Below, piece by piece: positions 7,149-15,409 of a stretch of DNA of 64,000 bases; the stretch's first letter is position 1; every line of letters begins with the position of its first letter. Location: assembly GCA_910578615.1 (NCBI GenBank), contig CAJTRI010000014.1, forward strand, positions 28,156 to 92,155, in the 5' to 3' direction. Position numbers and translations under genes: made by a program. The DNA comes from an uncultured Duncaniella sp. (GTDB lineage: Bacteria > Bacteroidota > Bacteroidia > Bacteroidales > Muribaculaceae). The notes beneath the pieces are model-generated. The model was given only the letters and a program-made list of their open reading frames with translations. It did not search any database and had not been told where the DNA came from.

Positions 7149-7577
7149 ATGAAACAGATTGTAAGATGTGATAAAGATGATTATATGGTGCTTTCAGATA
7201 TATGGGAGCGTTCAGTGCGTGTATCCCATGATTTTCTGACAGAGGATGTTATAAAGGAAATCAAGGAGGTGTTGGTGCCGGAGTATTTCCCTAATGTGGA
7301 CTTATTTGCGGTTACTGATAATGGTGATATTGCCGGGTTTGTGGGTTTGTCTGACGAGAAGATAGAAATGCTTTTTGTCGATAGTGACAGACGAGGATAT
7401 GGTTATGGCTCCAAGATGATTGAATTTGCAAAACAACATGGTGTCACATTGGTCGATGTAAATGAGCAAAATGCCTCGGCCGTAAAATTTTATGAATCCA
7501 AAGGATTCAGAATAATCGGCCGGGATAAGACAGATGAAGCCGGAAGACCTTATCCGATATTGCATATGTCATTATAA
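7149..7577 (+). CDS. GNAT-family N-acetyltransferase
   Basis: A complete 142-residue single-domain GNAT protein. The acetyl-CoA pyrophosphate-binding loop R-R-G-Y-G-Y-G-S-K-M is at residues 81-90, after the V-D-S beta strand. The C-terminal N-A-S-A-V-K-F-Y-E-S-K-G-F motif is typical and recalls the YjaB/YiaC subgroup. The acceptor substrate cannot be read from sequence. The gene stands alone, with 195 nt of non-coding DNA upstream containing a weak TATCTTTA element at about 7137, and is followed 71 nt later by the alcohol dehydrogenase. Confidence 0.88.
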   Translation: MKQIVRCDKDDYMVLSDIWERSVRVSHDFLTEDVIKEIKEVLVPEYFPNVDLFAVTDNGDIAGFVGLSDEKIEMLFVDSDRRGYGYGSKMIEFAKQHGVTLVDVNEQNASAVKFYESKGFRIIGRDKTDEAGRPYPILHMSL

Positions 7578-7648
7578 AATATGATGATGGTCGACAATAC
7601 GGTCAATAAGTCAATCTTAAAATGGTATTGAAAAATAGAAAAAGAAAA

Positions 7649-8680
7649 ATGAAAGCATTGACATATATAAAACATGGTCACTTCGAACTGGTTGAAAAAC
7701 CTATGCCGGAGATTATTGAGCCTCATGACGCGATTGTGAGAGTAACACTTTCGAGTATCTGTTCCTCAGATCTGCATATCAAGCATGGCTATGTGCCGCA
7801 AGCTAAGGTAGGTGTTACTGTTGGCCATGAGATGGTAGGTATTGTAGAGTCCGTTGGTAGTACTGTAAAAAATATAAAGCCAGGTGATAGGGTAGGGGTG
7901 AACGTGGAAACGTTCTGTGGCGATTGTTTTTTCTGTAAAAATGGATGGGTAAATAATTGTGAAAAAGGTGGATGGATGTTAGGTTGCCGTATTGATGGAG
8001 GCCAGGCTGAATATGTCCGTGTTCCTTATGCAGACAATGGACTGACGATTATTCCCGATGGTGTAAGTGACGAGCAAGCCTTGTTTGTAGGGGATATCCT
8101 TGCGACAGGCTATTGGGCTGCAAAGATTTCAGAAATCACCGAAGACGATACGGTTCTTATAATCGGTGCCGGCCCGACAGGATTATGCGTTCTGGAATGT
8201 GTCAGGCTTTACAAACCGAGGCATATCATCGTGTGTGAGACTGACGATGCGCGTAGAGGGTTTGTGGAAGGGCATTATCCTGATGTGCATCTTACCGGGC
8301 CGGATGGATGTAGAGATATGGTTGACGCACTGACAGGCTCCCGTGGTGCGGACAGGGTGATTGAAGTCGCAGGAACTGAGAAAAGTTTCGAGATGGCATG
8401 GCGGTGTGCAAGGCCTAATGCGATAGTCTCTATTGTGGCGTTATACAACGAACCTCAAATCCTGCCTTTACCTCAGATGTATGGCAATAATCTTATATTC
8501 AAGACCGGCGGGGTAGATGCCTGTGACTGCGATGAGATTATGCGTCTTATTGCCGAAGGACGGATCAACATGACGCACCTCATCACCCATCACTATCCGT
8601 TTAGCCGGATAAAGGATGCATACCATGTTTTTGAGAATAGACATGATAATGTGATTAAAACAGCTGTTTATCCCGATTGA
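7649..8680 (+). CDS. Zinc-dependent alcohol dehydrogenase family protein
   Basis: This 343-residue medium-chain dehydrogenase should oxidise an alcohol or reduce an aldehyde or ketone with NAD(P). Catalytic zinc ligands appear as Cys38 and the G-H-E motif (His60, Glu61). The structural zinc site is Cys90, Cys93, Cys96 and Cys104. The nucleotide-binding G-A-G-P-T-G is at 173-178. I chose the ATG at 7649 because zinc-ADH homologues begin M-K-A. The ATG at 7622 only adds nine Lys/Arg-rich residues. The substrate is unknown. The gene ends at a terminator shared with the converging xusC-like gene. Confidence 0.88.
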   Translation: MKALTYIKHGHFELVEKPMPEIIEPHDAIVRVTLSSICSSDLHIKHGYVPQAKVGVTVGHEMVGIVESVGSTVKNIKPGDRVGVNVETFCGDCFFCKNGWVNNCEKGGWMLGCRIDGGQAEYVRVPYADNGLTIIPDGVSDEQALFVGDILATGYWAAKISEITEDDTVLIIGAGPTGLCVLECVRLYKPRHIIVCETDDARRGFVEGHYPDVHLTGPDGCRDMVDALTGSRGADRVIEVAGTEKSFEMAWRCARPNAIVSIVALYNEPQILPLPQMYGNNLIFKTGGVDACDCDEIMRLIAEGRINMTHLITHHYPFSRIKDAYHVFENRHDNVIKTAVYPD

Positions 8681-8700
8681 GGGAAGTAATAAAAGGTTGC

Positions 8701-8736
8701 TTCGGCCCGGAGTTGGAAACCATACGCCGGGCCGAA
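8701..8736. terminator. Bidirectional terminator between converging genes
   Basis: TTCGGCCCGG (8701-8710) pairs perfectly with CCGGGCCGAA (8727-8736) around a 16-nt loop. A T-rich stretch follows on the reverse strand (complement of 8688-8697) and a weaker one on the forward strand. It separates the dehydrogenase from the xusABC-like operon. Confidence 0.7.
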
Positions 8737-8743
8737 TGTGTAT

Positions 8744-9847
8744 TTAATGATGTGTCTTTCGTCTATGTATATGGCAAATCCATATATAATATCCTGTCAG
8801 AGGGAGACTTGCCCCGAATATTGCCCCAAGAAACCACAATATACGGGTGCCTATGCCTCCGAAAGTGCCGGTATGGACTGAATATATCCACCCTCGGAGT
8901 CTGTCTGCCGGCGCGAAGTCGGCATATTTTGTCATGGCAGTGATTTCACCTGAATAATTTGAGAATTTATAGCGGTCAGAAGCTCTTCCGTTCCCTTTGT
9001 CACCAAGTGAGACACTTGCTGTCTCAGGGCCAATGGTTATCCGGGTTGCAGTAGGATTTTGCGCTTTCAGATTATCATATATTTGCTGCCAATAATAGAA
9101 ATCCGAGTGTCTTGATGTCTTTTGGCTTTTTTCAGCAGATGAGCGGTTTTGTGGAGAATACTCTACTCCGCATACGGCATAGAACACTTTGCGATACCAT
9201 TCGAAAGACCACGTGAGTCCGGTGAGGGACATCGCCATTAAAAGAAGCATTACGTATATCCCGCCTGCCACATGCAGGCTCTTCCAAAATCCGCACCATC
9301 CATTTTTGACGGATATTGAGAGACTGTGTCTCAAATTCTTGCATACTCTGGGCCACCATATCACCATGCCGGTAATTAATGTGATAACGAATACCAAGGT
9401 AGATATACCTACAAGTATTTTCCCGAATTTTACACCGCCACTATGAGGGTTTGTACTGTCAAGAAGCCAGCGGTGAAGTCTGAACATAGTTGAGAAGAAA
9501 GCGATTCTCTCATATTTCCCGGTAATCCTGCCGGAATACTGGTCTATAAAAATAGACGCTCGACGTGGTTTTGACAGGTTTACCTGATAAGTCCGATCTT
9601 TGTCATTGAATACAGTCACACCTGTTATTGAAACCGAATCTGGCAACATCGCTTCTACGGTTTCCATAAGTTCCTCCATCGGCATAGGGTTAGCTTGTGA
9701 TGAAGAGACGTGATATACGTCGCTTCGGAGTATTCGCGTTATATCCGGCTCAAAGACAAGCATTGCACCTGAGAAGCATATGAGTGTGATTATCAATCCA
9801 AACGGAACTGAAAGCCAAAGATGTATCTTTCGGAACAACTTCATCAT
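8744..9847 (-). CDS. xusC: PepSY-domain inner-membrane protein, XusC-like
   Basis: The 367-residue protein has four or so membrane spans (about residues 12-33, 165-187, 195-215 and 335-358) and a large periplasmic PepSY-type region. Conserved His residues flank the helices (H-L-W-L, H-R-W-L-L, H-V-A-G, H-T-G). This matches the PepSY-TM proteins thought to reduce or release iron in siderophore uptake. It is the third gene of the operon, starting 4 nt after the DUF4374 lipoprotein gene, in the same order as xusABC of Bacteroides thetaiotaomicron. Assignment to xusC rests on family and gene order. The exact reaction is not established by sequence. Confidence 0.75.
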   Translation of the reverse strand: MMKLFRKIHLWLSVPFGLIITLICFSGAMLVFEPDITRILRSDVYHVSSSQANPMPMEELMETVEAMLPDSVSITGVTVFNDKDRTYQVNLSKPRRASIFIDQYSGRITGKYERIAFFSTMFRLHRWLLDSTNPHSGGVKFGKILVGISTLVFVITLITGMVIWWPRVCKNLRHSLSISVKNGWCGFWKSLHVAGGIYVMLLLMAMSLTGLTWSFEWYRKVFYAVCGVEYSPQNRSSAEKSQKTSRHSDFYYWQQIYDNLKAQNPTATRITIGPETASVSLGDKGNGRASDRYKFSNYSGEITAMTKYADFAPADRLRGWIYSVHTGTFGGIGTRILWFLGAIFGASLPLTGYYIWICHIHRRKTHH

Positions 9848-9851
9848 GCGT

Positions 9852-11252
9852 TCAATTTAAAGGTTTCATATAACCGAAGCCCGTTATATCGGTAGCCTCT
9901 ATCGACAATCCTTTGACGGCTTGTGCGGTTGCCGTGTTTATATTGTATATTGACGGAACCCCGTCCGTCACATTTATAGAAATGTAGACGCTGCCATTAT
10001 GTGTATAAATTGTTTTACCTATTGATGATATATTGGATGGAAGTCCGTTGACAAAAGTCAGTTTTTTCGCATCAGCATCGAATATGGCAAGATCAGTAGC
10101 TGTAAATCCAACTTCTGATAACGGACGGTCATACATGAGCATGAGGAAACGGTTGCCTCCCGCAGGCCAACAGCGCATGAATGATCTGCCACCTGACAGT
10201 GCTTCGATGTCGCAGTAATAGGAATCAAACTGCTCCTCACCAGCCGGGATGCGGCATACACCGGCTGCTAATTTAGTCCGCTGTTTTGGATCTGTCATTG
10301 TCTTGGCGTATGATGGAGAGAATACGTATATATCACCGTTATCTGTCATCCAGACAGTCTGATAGTATTGCGATTTGAAGCGCCCGCAGGGATAACTTAT
10401 TTTGTCAGTCTTGGCAAATTTAGGGCTGGTGAGATTTTCATCTTTGAAGATGGCTACCCAGCACTCATCGGGATATTGAGTCCACTGTAACTCTCCTTTC
10501 TTATAACTGCTACTGTTGCTCCCTCCGTCTGCCGTCTTCACAAGATGTTCGTATCCCGGACGAATCCATCTACCGTTGTCAAAGGCTGCTCCGTATTGGC
10601 TAAGCCCCATCGGAATAACACCACAGAAAATATTAGAACCTCGTTCTTGAACACCTGCAAGAGTGACATACTCTCCATTTCCGAGATAATTCTCCACAGA
10701 GTATGTCCCGAAGAATGTGTCATTCTGTCTTGATGTTTCTTCCTTCACATCAAGATGGGTTATCAGCAATGTCTTTGGAAGATAGCCGTTCTTATCCGCT
10801 TGTGAAGAAAGTCCGTTTCCTGTCGAAGTCGAGATTATCTGGTGTTCATATATACCATAGGATGTGAAACGGTTGATTTTGTATTCCATGTCTCTGGCTG
10901 ATATATTTCCATCATCTCCGAGAACATAACTTCGTGTAGTTCCTGCATTACCTTGGTTGTAGGTAAGGGCATATAGATAATTGTCAGGATGAAATACCCA
11001 TTGGCTCGCTCCGTCATTGAGTAGACCGTTGTTGTTTCCGAGTGAGATATGCCCCTTGTCGAGCGACTCTGCCGTCAACAAGAGGTTGGTGGTGCCTTTT
11101 GAATCAGTCACAGTGGCTGCAATTACAAACTTGCCGGCCGTAACATCGGTTTTGTCTTCATTGCTCGGTTCTTCGTTTTCGGAGCATCCAGACATAGCTA
11201 TGGCTGGAAATGCGAACGCGGTAATAGCGCGTAAGAAAAGATGATTATTCAT
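9852..11252 (-). CDS. xusB: DUF4374 surface lipoprotein, XusB-like siderophore-binding protein
   Basis: The 466-residue lipoprotein has the lipobox A-M-S-G-C with Cys23, followed by S-E-N-E-E, an acidic stretch like the lipoprotein export signal for the Bacteroidota surface. The body shows repeated beta-propeller-like blades, and DUF4374 is the family of XusB, which binds ferric enterobactin outside the cell. I chose the ATG at 11252 because it begins the signal peptide directly. The ATG at 11285 would add an 11-residue polar extension that overlaps the end of the receptor gene. It lies between the receptor and the PepSY protein in one operon. Confidence 0.78.
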   Translation of the reverse strand: MNNHLFLRAITAFAFPAIAMSGCSENEEPSNEDKTDVTAGKFVIAATVTDSKGTTNLLLTAESLDKGHISLGNNNGLLNDGASQWVFHPDNYLYALTYNQGNAGTTRSYVLGDDGNISARDMEYKINRFTSYGIYEHQIISTSTGNGLSSQADKNGYLPKTLLITHLDVKEETSRQNDTFFGTYSVENYLGNGEYVTLAGVQERGSNIFCGVIPMGLSQYGAAFDNGRWIRPGYEHLVKTADGGSNSSSYKKGELQWTQYPDECWVAIFKDENLTSPKFAKTDKISYPCGRFKSQYYQTVWMTDNGDIYVFSPSYAKTMTDPKQRTKLAAGVCRIPAGEEQFDSYYCDIEALSGGRSFMRCWPAGGNRFLMLMYDRPLSEVGFTATDLAIFDADAKKLTFVNGLPSNISSIGKTIYTHNGSVYISINVTDGVPSIYNINTATAQAVKGLSIEATDITGFGYMKPLN

Positions 11253-11274
11253 TTTATTATATGGTTTATTATAT

Positions 11275-13641
11275 TTAGTTTCCAAAATATACTCTTACCT
11301 TTCCATAGAAGGCTTGTCCCGCTTTTTGAAGGCTGAAATTGTCATAGAGTTTTGCATCGGTAATATTGCGGCATTCAAAAGAAATGTTGTATCTTCCTTT
11401 TTTTATGCCATAGCTTATAGTTATGTTGTGGGCAAATTGATCAGGTACCATGTAATCATCGCTATTGCTACCTAAATTTGAGGCATAGTAGTAGAAACTG
11501 TGGGTGTATTGATTGTCGTATGTCAGGATAAGGGTGTTGTCTTTATTTCCAAATTTTGGCCAGCAGAGGCTTATGTCCGAATCTGCGAACATATATGGAA
11601 GATTTGGTATACGTTCTCTGTATGAGATATTTCCAGCCGAGCTATTTATCGCGGTACGCATATTGTCACGAATATTCATCTGAGTAAAATTTCCTCCGAT
11701 ACTTAGCCATTCAGAAAAATTATATCTTGCCGATATACTAATTCCATCAGTTCTGACTTTTCCATAGTTAACAAATGAGGCTGCAAATTTTCCTCCACTC
11801 AGCGACATGATATTGCGCTGTATATAATCGCGTGTGTCACGGTAGATGAAACCGGCCTCTAAGTATATGTCGTTATTCCCGAATGTGGCGTTATAGCTCA
11901 GGTTAAGATTTATATTATGACTGGATTCCGGCTTTAAGGAGATATCTCCTATTTCCAAGTCCTCGTTGCCGAACATCTCCTCAATTGTCGGCATACGCAA
12001 TGCCTTTTCATAGGAAGCCTTCAATTGAAATCCCAAAGGCATAAACAGTGTGCCGGCGCACCCGTAGCCCCAATAATCTTCCGATCGCGAGACGCACGTA
12101 TACTCATCTTGCGCCGAAGATGTCGCCATAGGGCCTGAGACATATTGATGATATTGTTTACCGAAAATAGAGAAATTCATTTTGCGGTTCGGTGTATAAC
12201 GATATGAAATCCCGAAGATGTTTTTTCTTGTGTTTTTTGAAATCTCGTCTTTTGACGGAGGAGTTATGAGCAAGTTCTCGTTTGATCGGTTGAATGAATT
12301 AAAAACGACATTTATGGTAAATAAATGATTATGTCCGAGTCGATAGTTTGATGTGAAATTAGCGGCCCAACTATTGTTGGAAGATCTGGAATTCTGGTAT
12401 GATTGTTCTCCGGGTGAATTCAACATGGCAGTCTCGCCCTTCCAGTTATATTTTACAGAGGCCGTGTCGACATTTATTGTCATGTTTTTATTATAACTTC
12501 CATTAAACGACACATCCAGTCCATGAACAAACAGGTTTCGTTTATGATATTCGACAGAAGGTATAATATTATATCCATGACGGTGTTTCTGACCATATAC
12601 GATTTCTTGGCGTACTCCGGTCTGAATCTCTTGATACATATGTGAATATGTGATTCCTGCCAGTAGTCTGTCCGCCCATGGCTTGTCTATAAACCCAGTC
12701 TTGGCTACAATGGCCTCATTGTGGTAGGTATCATTGAAACGACGTACATGAGCTTTCTTATTGCGGTTTATGGCGCCGCTTGTAAAATCTTCGACAGGAG
12801 CGTCAACCCAGTAGTCATTATCCGAGTAATTTTGGAAAATATTTATTTCATATTTAATGCCGTTTGGCAATGTCTGTCCGAGATTTATGTAGGACTTATG
12901 TGTATTGAACGAACCATAGGAATAAGATGCGTCTACAAACCATTTCCGTCTGCGTTTTGGTGTGACGATATTTATTATTCCTCCTATTGCATCTGAACCG
13001 AACCCTACCGGGACAACTCCACGATATATTTCTATACGTTCTGCAAAATTGACTGGAATATTGTTTAACCCAAAAGATGAGCCAATCCCTTCCTGTGGCA
13101 CGCCGTCAATAAAAACCTTAATATGTTTTCCGCTGAATCCGTCCATAGTTACAGTCATATCGGATCCCAGCCCCCCGCTTTCCCTTATTTTCATCCCGGG
13201 TGTTTTTGAAATTGCATCACCAAGTGTCTTTGTCGTGTTTGCCATTTTCTGCGCATTGACTGACACGGCATTATATGCCGAATTTTTGACTTTTTCGACC
13301 TTATTTCCCAGCACTACTATTTCGGTCAGTCTGGTGACAGATTTCAATTCCACGTTAAATCTAAGTTCGTCTCCTTCGTTTATTTCAGCCGTGGCTTCCT
13401 GTTTGTCAAAGCCCACAGACGAACAGACGACTATGTATTTCCCGGCAGGTACTTTCAGATGGTATATACCGTTTTCGTTTGTGTTACAAGAGTACTGTGT
13501 GCCTTTCAAAAATACGGAAGCAAAGTCGATGGCCTCTCCGTCCTCAGACGTCACTTTTCCTGATATCATACCGTCATTTCCATGTGCATGAAGCCCGCTG
13601 ATGAAGGTGGCGATTGTCAATATTAATAGTCTTATTCTCAT
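11275..13641 (-). CDS. xusA: TonB-dependent siderophore receptor, XusA-like
   Basis: This 788-residue outer-membrane receptor should import ferric siderophores with energy from TonB. Order of parts: signal peptide (1-20), carboxypeptidase-like beta-sandwich (about 23-105), plug (about 120-225, with S-K-T-P-G-M-K-I and the G-I-G-S-S-F-G-L-N-N-I-P-V region) and a 22-strand barrel to the end. The next gene starts 22 nt on and encodes the surface lipoprotein. The TAATTTTG element at 13664-13671 (complement) places the transcript start close to the ATG. No Fur box was clearly seen. The divergent gene encodes a hemerythrin-LuxR regulator. Confidence 0.82.
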   Translation of the reverse strand: MRIRLLILTIATFISGLHAHGNDGMISGKVTSEDGEAIDFASVFLKGTQYSCNTNENGIYHLKVPAGKYIVVCSSVGFDKQEATAEINEGDELRFNVELKSVTRLTEIVVLGNKVEKVKNSAYNAVSVNAQKMANTTKTLGDAISKTPGMKIRESGGLGSDMTVTMDGFSGKHIKVFIDGVPQEGIGSSFGLNNIPVNFAERIEIYRGVVPVGFGSDAIGGIINIVTPKRRRKWFVDASYSYGSFNTHKSYINLGQTLPNGIKYEINIFQNYSDNDYWVDAPVEDFTSGAINRNKKAHVRRFNDTYHNEAIVAKTGFIDKPWADRLLAGITYSHMYQEIQTGVRQEIVYGQKHRHGYNIIPSVEYHKRNLFVHGLDVSFNGSYNKNMTINVDTASVKYNWKGETAMLNSPGEQSYQNSRSSNNSWAANFTSNYRLGHNHLFTINVVFNSFNRSNENLLITPPSKDEISKNTRKNIFGISYRYTPNRKMNFSIFGKQYHQYVSGPMATSSAQDEYTCVSRSEDYWGYGCAGTLFMPLGFQLKASYEKALRMPTIEEMFGNEDLEIGDISLKPESSHNINLNLSYNATFGNNDIYLEAGFIYRDTRDYIQRNIMSLSGGKFAASFVNYGKVRTDGISISARYNFSEWLSIGGNFTQMNIRDNMRTAINSSAGNISYRERIPNLPYMFADSDISLCWPKFGNKDNTLILTYDNQYTHSFYYYASNLGSNSDDYMVPDQFAHNITISYGIKKGRYNISFECRNITDAKLYDNFSLQKAGQAFYGKVRVYFGN

Positions 13642-13663
13642 TTTGATCCTTGGATTTTGAGTG

Positions 13664-13671
13664 CAAAATTA
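13664..13671 (-). promoter_or_regulatory. Probable -7 element of the xusABC-like operon
   Basis: On the reverse strand TAATTTTG lies about 22 nt upstream of the xusA-like ATG. The -33 element expected 19-21 nt upstream is poor, which is common for promoters that need an activator. Confidence 0.45.
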
Positions 13672-13813
13672 CAGCCTTTTTTAAGTGGATGAAATACCTA
13701 TATTTTGGAGAAATCAAAGTGGCTGTTTCCAAAAAATATCATCGATTGGATTCTCAAATACCTAAAAATAGTAGTTTTAATAACTATAAAGTCCATCAAG
13801 ACTTAGACATTGG

Positions 13814-13872
13814 AGTGATTAAAATTCACTATTTTTGGGTATGGTGTAATCGGGCTTTCGTCCGTACCTTTG
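13814..13872 (+). promoter_or_regulatory. Palindrome and -7 element before the hemerythrin-LuxR gene
   Basis: AGTGATTAAAATTCACT at 13814-13830 is a 17-bp palindrome with arms AGTGA/TCACT. Thirty-four bases later lies TACCTTTG (13865-13872), the -7 element for the gene at 13901, with a weak TATGG at the -33 position. The palindrome lies between the divergent xusA-like and regulator genes, so it is a candidate operator for either. Its ligand is unknown. Confidence 0.4.
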
Positions 13873-13900
13873 CAGAGTTATATTTTACCAAGTTAAGAAA

Positions 13901-14863
13901 ATGATTGAGTCGTCAATAATATACACTGAGACAGACCGGGTGCGAGACATAATCGAGGATAATCCCCAGTTGCTACTTGTACTGAATAGATTCCGAATCC
14001 CATTTGGATTTGGCAACCGTACCATAGGAGAGGTATGTTCCGACAATAGCGTTGACAGTGAAACCTTCCTTGCCGTGGCCAATCTGATAAGTAATAGAAA
14101 GTACAACGGTTTCTCAATCCATCTGCCAACATTGGTATGCTATCTCAAAGCAGCCCATTCATACATACTTGACTACATACTTCCTGATATAAAGGATGTT
14201 CTTATAAAAGGGGTCTATTCACATAACTCCAATGATGTGGCGCTTTTGGTATTACGATTTTTTGACGGTTATATGGAGGAGGTCAGAAACCATATGCGGT
14301 TTGAGGACGAATATGTGTTTGCTTATATTGACAAATTACAGAAAGGCATTGCCAATCATGAATTCCGTATAAGGGATTTTGCTGCCAAACACGATAATAT
14401 GGTATCCAAATTGAAAGAACTTAAAGATATTTTTCTCCAACATTATTCATTGCCGAACACGCGTGAGTTGAACCGGGCGTTATTCAACATTATATCATGT
14501 GGAGAGGATATGATTTCTCATTGTGAGATTGAAAACCGGCTCTTGATACCGGCAATAGAGTGTCTTGAACAAAAGGTTCTAATGTTCAAGACAGATTGTG
14601 ATACTGCTTCTGAGACGGATGTCCCATTATTGGAGCAAAAGACAGACGACCTGAGCGAGAGGGAAAAGGATATAGTACGCCTTGTCGCTTATGGGCTTTC
14701 AAATAAAGAAATAGCGGACAGACTATGTCTTTCGTTTCACACTATAACTACCTATCGGAGAAATCTTGGTGCCAAACTTAATATCCATTCCACCGCAGGT
14801 CTGGTGATATATGGCATACTTCACGATATTGTAAGTATGGAGGAGATAAGGGCTCTGGGTTGA
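13901..14863 (+). CDS. Hemerythrin-like domain fused to a LuxR-type DNA-binding domain
   Basis: This 320-residue protein looks like an iron-, oxygen- or NO-responsive transcription factor. Residues 5-70 resemble the ScdA/RIC N-terminal region. Residues 75-225 resemble a hemerythrin four-helix bundle, with possible di-iron ligands His86, His131, Glu135, His164, His207 and Glu211 spaced as in RIC/YtfE proteins. Residues 250-315 are a LuxR helix-turn-helix (L-S-E-R-E-K-D-I-V-R, then G-L-S-N-K-E-I-A and S-F-H-T-I-T-T-Y). There is no receiver domain. It is transcribed divergently from the xusABC-like operon, which suggests control of iron uptake by a di-iron sensor. Ligands are assigned by pattern only. 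Confidence 0.8.
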   Translation: MIESSIIYTETDRVRDIIEDNPQLLLVLNRFRIPFGFGNRTIGEVCSDNSVDSETFLAVANLISNRKYNGFSIHLPTLVCYLKAAHSYILDYILPDIKDVLIKGVYSHNSNDVALLVLRFFDGYMEEVRNHMRFEDEYVFAYIDKLQKGIANHEFRIRDFAAKHDNMVSKLKELKDIFLQHYSLPNTRELNRALFNIISCGEDMISHCEIENRLLIPAIECLEQKVLMFKTDCDTASETDVPLLEQKTDDLSEREKDIVRLVAYGLSNKEIADRLCLSFHTITTYRRNLGAKLNIHSTAGLVIYGILHDIVSMEEIRALG

Positions 14864-14884
14864 ATTGAAAAATCTCACGTGGAG

Positions 14885-15409
14885 TCAATCGTCTTCGCTC
14901 CATTCATCGGACATTCCGAATTCCTTGTCGGCAAACAGGTCTGCCAACCCGGATATCTGTTTAAGCCGTAATAGTTCGTCCTTGTCCATCCCGATATTTC
15001 TGATAATCCAGCTGTCAGACATTCCTGAACGTGTCAGCTCTGCCACGATATTGCTCATAAGTTCCACATTGTGCGTGCCTCTCGCGCGATTGTGTCTTAT
15101 GGTTGATCCCATTCTGTGGGAAATGTCTTTGTCTATCACAGCCACTGGAATCAGACCACGCTCTCGCTCATATATTCGTCTGGATGTTTTCATGACCATA
15201 TAGCGGTGGAAGCCGTCAACAATTTCATATTGGTCACGATCCTTTATATAGTAACATACACAAGGCATAGTGTATCCGTCCTCCCAGATGGAAAGTTCCA
15301 GAAGTTTCATCTCGGGAGGTGCTACCACATTGGGATTGTAGTTGTTAGCCACTATCTTTTCAATAGGGACAGCTATCACATTGTATACAGGGCTTTTATA
15401 TTCAGTCAT
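14885..15409 (-). CDS. ParB/Srx-domain protein, IbrB-like
   Basis: A 174-residue protein whose N-terminal 110 residues form a ParB/Srx fold. It contains the signature V-D-G-F-H-R-Y, in which the family's ATP/CTP-binding G-x-H-R is recognisable, and a later R-H-N-R-A-R-G-T-H. The C-terminal part is helical and resembles a ParB helix-turn-helix region. It starts 8 nt inside the end of the PP-loop gene, so the two are translationally coupled. The pairing of a PAPS-reductase-family protein with a ParB-domain protein is that of IbrA/IbrB, described in Escherichia coli as activators of immunoglobulin-binding protein genes. Its role here is unknown. It is not a chromosome-partition ParB. Confidence 0.75.
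   Translation of the reverse strand: MTEYKSPVYNVIAVPIEKIVANNYNPNVVAPPEMKLLELSIWEDGYTMPCVCYYIKDRDQYEIVDGFHRYMVMKTSRRIYERERGLIPVAVIDKDISHRMGSTIRHNRARGTHNVELMSNIVAELTRSGMSDSWIIRNIGMDKDELLRLKQISGLADLFADKEFGMSDEWSEDD

Noticed and set aside
12962..13591. A 209-codon forward frame opposite the xusA-like gene
   Set aside because: It is antisense to the signal, sandwich and plug coding region of a clear receptor. Its Ser/Pro-rich composition is typical of a complementary frame.
14885..15409. Chromosome-partition ParB
   Set aside because: The protein has only 174 residues, lacks a ParA partner and the centromere-binding ParB layout, and is coupled to a PAPS-reductase-family gene.
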